From a virus: a stretch of 64,000 bases of DNA. Position 1 is the first letter of the stretch. Every line of letters begins with the position of its first letter. Where the stretch lies: IMG/VR virus record IMGVR_UViG_3300032087_002150, positions 62,001-126,000 of that record; one strand, written 5' to 3'. Of the stretch, positions 1-5,941 are shown in pieces. The translations under genes and the position numbers were made by a program. The notes below the pieces were generated by a model. The model saw only the letters and a list, made by a program, of their open reading frames with translations. It was not told the origin of the DNA and searched no databases.

Positions 1-371
1 AGGTTGCTTTGATTACCGACCTTCTCGCCTGCCTTGTATTGATTGAGTCGACCAACGATGTACTCTACAGTCTGACCCGCCAACGCAGGACCAACACCTC
101 CACCACCTTGCGCGCCATGACACGCACCACAAGCAGCATACTTTGCCTCACCAGGAAGTGCGGCAACTGGTACTACAGCCGTGACTCCATCTACCATTAC
201 AACGCTAAATGGTTTGATGCGTTCTTCGATAGCGGCACGTTGATCTTTTGTGATACTAATCTTCTTTGCTAGACCAGGATCATTCTGACCACATCCTGCC
301 AACAGAATGACAGACACAATCGCTATCAATAACAACAAACTTCTTGTTGGAAAACAACTATAAAATTTCAT
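1..371 (-). CDS. c-type cytochrome lipoprotein (3' end beyond window)
   Basis: The reading frame opens at ATG 371 and runs off the left edge, so about 123 residues are visible. The N-terminus is a lipoprotein signal: a hydrophobic stretch ending in a lipobox LLAGC with Cys27. A haem c attachment site CGACH lies at residues 81-85, followed by a glycine-rich segment and ALAGQTVEYI, which resembles the soluble cytochrome c4/c553 type (CxxCHG...LAGQ...YL..QL). The axial Met would lie in the missing part. The expected role is periplasmic electron transfer from a lipid anchor; this is inferred. ATG overlaps the stop of the preceding gene (ATGA), and AGGAG sits about 10 nt upstream, so it belongs to the operon that follows isocitrate lyase. 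Confidence 0.8.
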   Translation of the reverse strand, partial: MKFYSCFPTRSLLLLIAIVSVILLAGCGQNDPGLAKKISITKDQRAAIEERIKPFSVVMVDGVTAVVPVAALPGEAKYAACGACHGAQGGGGVGPALAGQTVEYIVGRLNQYKAGEKVGNQSN

Positions 372-520
372 CCGAACTTTGCTCCTGAGTTAACTCCGTC
401 TTTTTTCTTTTGCCATGGTGGTGTGTACTCACCATCAAGGTAATCTCCATAGAGCATACCAAAGAACATGATCAACGGTGCCGCAATCCAAAATACTACA
501 AATACATCAAGCAGTGTCAT
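368..520 (-). CDS. small single-pass membrane protein, 50 aa
   Basis: I chose ATG 520 over the longer upstream frame because AGAGG lies about 10 nt before it. The protein begins MTLLDVFVVFW and has one membrane segment at about residues 4-25, then a short charged tail (PPWQKKKDGV). It overlaps the lipoprotein gene before it and the cytochrome c gene after it, so translation is probably coupled. The small size and the neighbouring cytochrome recall accessory subunits of respiratory oxidases, but no diagnostic motif is present. Function unknown. Confidence 0.6.
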   Translation of the reverse strand: MTLLDVFVVFWIAAPLIMFFGMLYGDYLDGEYTPPWQKKKDGVNSGAKFG

Positions 521-713
521 TTGACTTCGCCCTCTTTCTACAATACGTGTATGGTTCTTCCCTGATGATTGTACCCTGCATCGGATAAGGCAATCGTTCT
601 CTTCTCTCGATAATCTCAGTTGTCCACTCAAGGCAAGGTGCCTTCTCTTCTTCAATAGAGGTACAACCAGATAGTAAAATCAGAAGGACTATCCCTCCTT
701 TTCCAAATCCCAT
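507..713 (-). CDS. small lipoprotein, 68 aa
   Basis: Start ATG 713 is set by a strong AGGAGG about 5-6 nt upstream. The N-terminus MGFGKGGIVLLILLSGC is a signal peptidase II signal with lipobox LLSGC. The mature part is about 50 residues, charged, with two further Cys. It overlaps the membrane-protein gene before it by 25 nt. A small lipoprotein in a phage could be an outer-membrane spanin, but no partner inner-membrane spanin is evident and the protein is not proline-rich, so I leave the function open. Confidence 0.65.
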   Translation of the reverse strand: MGFGKGGIVLLILLSGCTSIEEEKAPCLEWTTEIIERRERLPYPMQGTIIREEPYTYCRKRAKSNDTA

Positions 714-1027
714 ACACACCTCCTATCTTTGACATCAGGTAAAGGAGTTCTCTTTACCCAAAGATGTCCGTTCTTCTCAGCATCTTGAAAAGTGAGTGCT
801 GTTATGAAGAATGCGCCAATAACAAGTAAGTGTGCCCCAACACTACCGATTCCGAAATAAATTGTGTACCCAGTCCAAATAGTAAACACAACAGTCCACA
901 TTACTGACAGATAGAACATCAGAATAAACTGTGTGAATGCGTTTGGAATGTGTCGCAGTGGATTGACCTTCAAACTAAAAAAGAAGTTGTACAGATCATA
1001 AATCCAAAAACCAATTGATTTAAACAT
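689..1027 (-). CDS. membrane protein, 112 aa, unknown function
   Basis: A hydrophobic N-terminal region (FWIYDLYNFFF) is followed by two clear membrane helices at about residues 35-55 and 62-82, then a cytoplasmic-looking charged tail. GGAG precedes ATG 1027, which overlaps the stop of isocitrate lyase (TAATG). Together with the small membrane protein, lipoprotein and cytochrome c downstream it makes a run of four membrane-associated products after aceA. No family recognised. Confidence 0.6.
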   Translation of the reverse strand: MFKSIGFWIYDLYNFFFSLKVNPLRHIPNAFTQFILMFYLSVMWTVVFTIWTGYTIYFGIGSVGAHLLVIGAFFITALTFQDAEKNGHLWVKRTPLPDVKDRRCVWDLEKEG

Positions 1028-2235
1028 TAGAACTGCTCCGCTTCAGTTGAACCTGACAAGGCAGCGGTAGAACTACCAAGTGCCTCAGTGATCACATCAA
1101 AATATCCTACGCCAACTTCTCTTTGATGCTTTGTGCTTGTGTAACCAAACTGCTCTGCGGCAAACTCCTCTTCCTGTAACCAAGAGTATGCCAGCATGCC
1201 ATGCTTCTTGTACGAACGAGCGAACTGAAACACTGCGTTGTTCGTGGCATGGAAACCAGCGAGCGTGATAAACTGAAACTTGAATCCCATCTTGCTCAAC
1301 TCCCACTGGAAGTCAGCAAGTTCTTGATCACCTGGGATGCTCTTGCGCCAGTTGAATGATGGCGAGCAGTTATACGCGAGCATCGCGTCAGGGACAGCAC
1401 CCCTCACCGCATCAGCAAACTGCTTCGCTTCTTTCAGACAAGGTTTTGAGGTTTCGCACCATACTAGATCAGCATACTCTGCATATCGCTGACCGCGTTC
1501 ACAACCGAACTCTAGTCCACGTCCTTCTTGGATGGAGTAGAATCCTTCTGGGGAACGATCTCCGGTGAGGAACTTACGGTCAAGATCGTCGACATCGGTC
1601 GCAAGGAACTTGGCAGATTCTGCGTCCGTTCGAGCAATAACAAGAGTGTCGGTCCCAGCAACATCACTAGCGAGACGAGCAGCATTAAGATTACGAATGG
1701 CTTGGGAGGTTGGGATGAGAACCTTTCCTCCGAGGTGTCCGCACTTTTTTTCTGAGGAGACTTGGTCTTCGAAGTGAACGGCTGCTGCGCCTGCCTCAAT
1801 AAGATTTCGTGCCAGTTCGTAAGCATTTAAGACTCCTCCGAATCCTGCTTCTGCATCCGCGATGATAGGAGCGAACGGAAACCCTTCTCCACCTTCAGAT
1901 ACAGAGATTTGATCTTGTCGGCGAAAACTATTATTGATATTCCTAACGACATCAGGAACAGAGTTAACAGGGTAGAGACTCTGGTCAGGATAAGTTTCCA
2001 GCGCACTATTAGACGACGCTGCAACTTGCCATCCCGATAAGTATATCGCATGAATACCAGCCTTGACATGTTGTACTGCCTGTTGACCGTTGTATGCTCC
2101 GAATGTATTTATATATGGGTGCGTAGCGAACAACTTACGAAGGTTAGTCGCGCCCATCTTTGCTAATGTGTGCTCTACTTGCACCGATCCTTTTAATTTA
2201 TCCACTACCTCTGGACTGTAGTCACGCTTCTTCAT
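1027..2235 (-). CDS. aceA: isocitrate lyase
   Basis: Isocitrate lyase splits isocitrate to glyoxylate and succinate, the first step of the glyoxylate shunt, in the cytoplasm. The family signature KKCGHLGGK is intact at about residues 163-171 with catalytic Cys165. Other conserved segments are DAEAGFGG (about 127-134, metal site), the NCSPSFNW motif, and REVGVGYFD near the C-terminus. At 402 residues it is slightly shorter than E. coli AceA (434), but all active-site blocks are present, so it should be active. The start at ATG 2235 is preceded by GAGGAAAG and overlaps the PsiE-like gene by 14 nt. It is an auxiliary metabolic gene. No malate synthase is seen in the window. Confidence 0.93.
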   Translation of the reverse strand: MKKRDYSPEVVDKLKGSVQVEHTLAKMGATNLRKLFATHPYINTFGAYNGQQAVQHVKAGIHAIYLSGWQVAASSNSALETYPDQSLYPVNSVPDVVRNINNSFRRQDQISVSEGGEGFPFAPIIADAEAGFGGVLNAYELARNLIEAGAAAVHFEDQVSSEKKCGHLGGKVLIPTSQAIRNLNAARLASDVAGTDTLVIARTDAESAKFLATDVDDLDRKFLTGDRSPEGFYSIQEGRGLEFGCERGQRYAEYADLVWCETSKPCLKEAKQFADAVRGAVPDAMLAYNCSPSFNWRKSIPGDQELADFQWELSKMGFKFQFITLAGFHATNNAVFQFARSYKKHGMLAYSWLQEEEFAAEQFGYTSTKHQREVGVGYFDVITEALGSSTAALSGSTEAEQF

Positions 2236-2647
2236 TGTCTTTCCTCAATGATAACTTTTCTAAACTAATTTTATCTTTCGCCGACATAACGTATGCCGCT
2301 ATTGCCAAAATAAGAATACCGCCACTCTCATAAATTATATTCAAAGGTTCAGTGCCTTTGGTTTGTAGTATGATCATACGAGTCAATGCTGTCATCGCAA
2401 TGATCAATGGGAGTGTTACTGGTAGTCTATGGTCTTTATAGAAGGCACCAACCATGCCCAATATCTCAGCGTAGATAAAGAGTAGGAAAAGGTCAGCAAG
2501 ATCCATCCTACCCTGTGTTGTGAACATACTGATGATATCGTATACAGCCGCCCAGACCGTACCTGCTACAATGAAGAGAAGGAGTGCCTTCTCAATATGC
2601 ATGATGCCTTCACCGACACCATGTTTAATCTTATTTTTACTGATCAT
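2222..2647 (-). CDS. psiE: PsiE-family (phosphate-starvation-inducible) membrane protein
   Basis: The protein is 141 residues from ATG 2647, with a later ATG at 2602 as an alternative start with a good GAAGG. It has four predicted membrane helices and the PsiE-type pattern: an acidic/Tyr-rich segment LFLLFIYAEILGMV, then a helix with TALTRMIIL. The length matches PsiE (about 136 aa in E. coli). PsiE is an inner-membrane protein of the Pho regulon with no known activity. In this phage it sits between mazG and aceA with overlapping frames, consistent with a starvation-response set. Confidence 0.72.
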   Translation of the reverse strand: MISKNKIKHGVGEGIMHIEKALLLFIVAGTVWAAVYDIISMFTTQGRMDLADLFLLFIYAEILGMVGAFYKDHRLPVTLPLIIAMTALTRMIILQTKGTEPLNIIYESGGILILAIAAYVMSAKDKISLEKLSLRKDNEEA

Positions 2648-2933
2648 CGTCTTTAACGAAAACACCATCGACCATACGACCTGTACGATCTTTGATGTCA
2701 TTCCACGCGTGGTGCAAACACTCTTCCAAGTTTGTGCCATTACGTTCGGCAATATTTATAAGGACTACCATACAATCTCCGATGTCGTCTTTGATATCTT
2801 TGCCCTTACATACGTTGTCGCTCAACTCACCGACTTCCTGAATCAGTTTACATACCTGATCCTTGTCAGTAGCACCATTGATCAGATTACGATCGTGATG
2901 CCAGCGAGTTACCATGTGAATCAACTCTTTCAT
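2637..2933 (-). CDS. mazG: MazG-like nucleotide pyrophosphohydrolase
   Basis: The 98-residue protein carries the all-alpha NTP pyrophosphatase pattern: IQEVGELSDN followed by KDDIGDCMVVL, giving the ExxE...ExxD-type metal-binding set. MazG-like enzymes hydrolyse (d)NTPs to monophosphates. In marine phages they have been linked to nucleotide recycling and to host stringent-response control. Single-domain length is typical for phage members. It overlaps the GT2 gene before it and the PsiE-like gene after it. Confidence 0.8.
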   Translation of the reverse strand: MKELIHMVTRWHHDRNLINGATDKDQVCKLIQEVGELSDNVCKGKDIKDDIGDCMVVLINIAERNGTNLEECLHHAWNDIKDRTGRMVDGVFVKDDDQ

Positions 2934-3688
2934 AGTTTTTCCTCATACCAGTCAAAGTCTATAAATGTTTTATCCTTCCAAGTTTCTGGATGTTTATTGC
3001 GTTCCCTCGCCATCTCTAATAATTCTTCAACCCCGTCCCAAGTATGAGGATGATAAATGAAATGATCATCATACTCAGTTTTTTCCTGCCCTTCTACAAC
3101 TCTGATTTCTCTACCATATCTGGTTGGACCAATACCCGAACCATCAAGCATCACTCTCTCATATTTCGTCATCAACCTTTCAACGAAAACTCTTGAACCG
3201 CCATGTATGTTTACGAACTCCTCGTCATATCCACGAGTCGCTAGGAAATCTTCCTTGCGAATAACATAGGAGTTGTACTCTACAGGTTCTTCTTTTCCGC
3301 CAGCAAGAGGAGATGCAAACCACATACCTAAAAACTGATTCTCTTGAAGGTTGGGTATGGCGTCTCTTATAAGTTCGATGTTTTTCTTGTCAACTGCTAT
3401 GTCAACGTCAACCAGGAACACCCACTCATTACTTGCCTGTTGTACACCGAGGTTGCGACAACCGTGTCCATTGAACCCGAGATTCTCAGCAACACGCAAC
3501 ACTCTAAACTTACAGTGAGGAGGAACTATCTGTTTCTTGAGGTGCTGCCTCACAATATCTTTAGCATTTTCTACTTCAGATCCATCGTCAATGATAATAA
3601 CTTCGTCAACCAAATCAAAGCAGTCTTGAGACAAATACCTTGTCAACTGCTTCTCATCTTCGAAGTATGGTGTTACTATCGTTAGCAT
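2930..3688 (-). CDS. family 2 glycosyltransferase
   Basis: A GT-A fold glycosyltransferase of 252 residues. The N-terminus LTIVTPYFEDEKQL, the nucleotide-sugar loop IIIDDGS, the block GFNGHGCRNLGV and the metal-binding DVDIAV are typical of GT2 enzymes. Acceptor and sugar cannot be read from sequence. It is paralogous to the gene at 13711-14445 (GFN.HG.RNLG shared). It directly follows a methyltransferase gene with no gap, so the two may build or decorate one glycan. Confidence 0.8.
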   Translation of the reverse strand: MLTIVTPYFEDEKQLTRYLSQDCFDLVDEVIIIDDGSEVENAKDIVRQHLKKQIVPPHCKFRVLRVAENLGFNGHGCRNLGVQQASNEWVFLVDVDIAVDKKNIELIRDAIPNLQENQFLGMWFASPLAGGKEEPVEYNSYVIRKEDFLATRGYDEEFVNIHGGSRVFVERLMTKYERVMLDGSGIGPTRYGREIRVVEGQEKTEYDDHFIYHPHTWDGVEELLEMARERNKHPETWKDKTFIDFDWYEEKL

Positions 3689-4228
3689 TTAATCTTTTAT
3701 CCACCACCAAACGGGTCCATTCAATCCAAAAGGATGTCCATATTCTGCCACTGATTTAGCAACTCCTGGGAACTTATCGCCATAGTCGTCGCCGGAAACC
3801 AGTCCACCCTTCCTTACTTTAGGGATCCATGCTTTCATATCGTCAAGCACAGCAGGATACTGATGCGAGGCATCAATGAATATGAAGTCTAGAGATTCGT
3901 CCTGGAAATCTTTCGCGGCATCCAAACTCAATTTTCGAATTAAATGCGCTCTATCTTTCGCACCCGCTTGGAACGTGATCCAATTTTGTAAGTCCAGATA
4001 ATACCCATAGTTGACACTTGTTTTATCTTTTTCGAGATCTTCTGAAGTTGATCCATCCCAGCGCACATTTTTTGTCGACCAAATATCAACACCATAAAGT
4101 TCTAGACCTTCACACTTACTGATTAAATGTTTGAACGTAGTTCCTTGTTGAACGCCAATTTCTACGCCAACTTTGTACTTATTTTCTTTAATCATTTTTT
4201 CTAAAAAGTTAAATCTCGCCATTATCAT
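3689..4228 (-). CDS. class I SAM-dependent methyltransferase-like protein
   Basis: The 179-residue protein has the Rossmann methyltransferase layout: motif I VGVEIGVQQGTTF, the acidic strand end LYGVDIW, and the motif IV-like LDFIFIDASHQYPAVLDDM. This matches the Methyltransf_24 type often found with glycan genes. It shares the segment SLDF.F.DA...W.PKV..GGL.SG with the gene at 19352-20014, so the two are paralogues. ATG 4228 overlaps the stop of the primase-like gene (ATGA) with GAGG just upstream. The substrate is unknown. Confidence 0.75.
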   Translation of the reverse strand: MIMARFNFLEKMIKENKYKVGVEIGVQQGTTFKHLISKCEGLELYGVDIWSTKNVRWDGSTSEDLEKDKTSVNYGYYLDLQNWITFQAGAKDRAHLIRKLSLDAAKDFQDESLDFIFIDASHQYPAVLDDMKAWIPKVRKGGLVSGDDYGDKFPGVAKSVAEYGHPFGLNGPVWWWIKD

Positions 4229-5151
4229 AGCACCTCATATGAATTAGAATATGCCCATCTGAGAGCAGAAGTTGCCTCAAGTTCTAGTGGGCGGTTTTTA
4301 TACCAGTTCCCTGTTTCCATATCTAGTTCTTTACACATCTGAGCGATCTGCTGAGCAGTGATAGGATACCCTGCTTTTACTGCATTACAAGCAGTCGCTA
4401 CCATGATGCGATACATTTGATGATACCAACCTGTACCAGAAACTGATTTATAGTCCATTGCCATTTTATTAGGAAAGAAGGGGCAGTCAAGATATCCAGT
4501 CCAAGTCACATTAGTATTAGTTAGACTGTTCTTTCGATGCTCAATGACTGACTCTTTAATCTCCTCAGGCAAAACATCAAGTAGAGCATTGCCAGTTTTT
4601 TCCTGGTACGGATATTTCCTCAGGAGAGAACCCACACTAATTGGACTACCAGTGTTAACATGGAAAAAGTTATGAGCGCCCACATATCGCGCTGGTATGT
4701 AATACATACGCGAAGAATCTTTTGTTTGTTTGTCGCCAAGATCGCCGATGGATTTATTAAGAGCATACCAGAAGTGCTTGATTTCGTCTCCCTCAACTCG
4801 TCTGTCCAAATCGAATACAATGCGGAATTTAATTTTTTCTGGCGTCGAAGAAGCAGTACTGTAGATAACAAGATTAGTATCTGCGAACCGATTAATAATT
4901 CCATCAATAGTTCCCTCATAGTCGTCCACGTCAACGCATGCCCAGTTTCCCCAGTACTCGACATTTCTGTTTGCACGTGTTGTCCCCTCTTTATAAACAG
5001 CAGGGGATATTAGTTCAGCATCCTTCTTACCAGCAAGAGGTTGCTTTGATAGTTGTTCAAGAAGATAAACGAATGAATCCCAATCAGGCATGTTCAAATA
5101 CCTGTGGGTTTTATTATCGAATGCGTTCTTGAATATGGTTAGTTCATACAT
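4225..5151 (-). CDS. archaeo-eukaryotic primase (AEP/PrimPol)-like protein
   Basis: 308 residues. The N-terminal half shows the AEP catalytic pattern: an acidic CVDVDDYEG (about 72-80), then IYSTASSTP followed by FRIVFDLDR (about 96-117), then a KDSSRMYYIPARY block (about 144-156). This resembles the D-hD...S.S...R..hpL...D..R...P series of primase-polymerases. The C-terminal half is helical and may be a PriCT-like domain. The role is probably primer synthesis or translesion synthesis; T4 itself uses a DnaG-type primase. It lies between methyltransferase genes, close to gp43. The family call is from motifs only. Confidence 0.6.
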   Translation of the reverse strand: MYELTIFKNAFDNKTHRYLNMPDWDSFVYLLEQLSKQPLAGKKDAELISPAVYKEGTTRANRNVEYWGNWACVDVDDYEGTIDGIINRFADTNLVIYSTASSTPEKIKFRIVFDLDRRVEGDEIKHFWYALNKSIGDLGDKQTKDSSRMYYIPARYVGAHNFFHVNTGSPISVGSLLRKYPYQEKTGNALLDVLPEEIKESVIEHRKNSLTNTNVTWTGYLDCPFFPNKMAMDYKSVSGTGWYHQMYRIMVATACNAVKAGYPITAQQIAQMCKELDMETGNWYKNRPLELEATSALRWAYSNSYEVL

Positions 5152-5327
5152 TATTTTTCATAGGTTTTAACTATGCTGGACTTAATAACGTCCTCAAGTT
5201 TACCTTCAGTCAGATTCCAAACAACGATGCGTTCGCTGTTAGGGTTAACAGGTAAGTTATGTTCTTTGTACTCAATGGTTTTTTCTTCACCAGTTTTCCA
5301 ATGCTTAAATGTCATATATTTTTTCAT
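5151..5327 (-). CDS. small protein, 58 aa
   Basis: A short gene found by reading the gap between the methyltransferase and primase-like genes. ATG 5327 overlaps the upstream stop (TGATG), and its TAA overlaps the next ATG (TAATG), so it fits exactly into a chain of translationally coupled genes. The product begins MKKYMTFKHWKTG, is basic at the N-terminus and has no recognised domain. Its first residues resemble those of the 56-aa protein at 27239-27409 (MKKYIPKKK). Confidence 0.65.
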   Translation of the reverse strand: MKKYMTFKHWKTGEEKTIEYKEHNLPVNPNSERIVVWNLTEGKLEDVIKSSIVKTYEK

Positions 5328-5941
5328 CAATATTCCAAGAAGGCGATAGCATTACAGTCTTTACCCTGACTGTATGGTTGGATGTAACTTATCTCCCATC
5401 CAGAGTTTCTCGCCGCTAGAAGAACATCTGGTTGATCAATGTTATCTATCAACAATTGCTTCACGCCAAAATCTAAACAACATTTCAAATCAATAACAGT
5501 ATTTTGATATGTGTGCGCGCCATCAATCAAGGCGAAATCAAACGGAGCGGATTTGTCTAGATCAGAGTACGCAAAAATTGTTCGTTGACTAACCCAGTTA
5601 AATCTATCGCCATACTTTTCTTTCATTACCTTTGCCATCATCGCTCTAGTATCTGCTGTGTGTTTTTCTAAATCCTCCGGAACCTCGCCCTTTATTTTCT
5701 TCTTTTGCCTTTCTAAAACATGCTTGGCAACAGATTCATAACCAGGACTCACTGTGGTAACTTTTGCTTGTTTAAAGATTTCAAGTAGGTACGTTGTAGA
5801 GTGACCAAGATGAAATCCTATCTCCAGTATGTTTGTAGGTTCCCACCTGCCTTGTATTTGTTCAAAGAAATCAAAAATATGATTTGTTGGAGGCAAGTGC
5901 CCCCAACCATATTCGAGTTCAACTAGATGATCTAAGTTCAT
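5327..5941 (-). CDS. class I SAM-dependent methyltransferase-like protein
   Basis: 204 residues with motif I NILEIGFHLGHSTTY (about 38-52) and a motif IV-like FDFALIDGAHTYQNTVIDL. These identify a Rossmann-fold class I methyltransferase of the Methyltransf_24 type. The substrate is unknown. It overlaps gp43 by 4 nt (ATGA), so it is probably co-transcribed with the DNA polymerase. It is the most divergent of the three such proteins here. Confidence 0.7.
   Translation of the reverse strand: MNLDHLVELEYGWGHLPPTNHIFDFFEQIQGRWEPTNILEIGFHLGHSTTYLLEIFKQAKVTTVSPGYESVAKHVLERQKKKIKGEVPEDLEKHTADTRAMMAKVMKEKYGDRFNWVSQRTIFAYSDLDKSAPFDFALIDGAHTYQNTVIDLKCCLDFGVKQLLIDNIDQPDVLLAARNSGWEISYIQPYSQGKDCNAIAFLEY

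Noticed and set aside
2106-2113. TATAAATA match inside aceA
   Set aside because: It lies deep in a conserved coding region with no gene start downstream that needs it.
2648-2752. Longer PsiE-like frame from TTG 2752
   Set aside because: The extra 35 residues are out-of-frame mazG sequence, and PsiE proteins have the length given by ATG 2647.
2753-2760. TATAAATA match inside mazG
   Set aside because: About 105 nt before the PsiE-like start but inside the coding sequence of an overlapping operon gene; probably chance.
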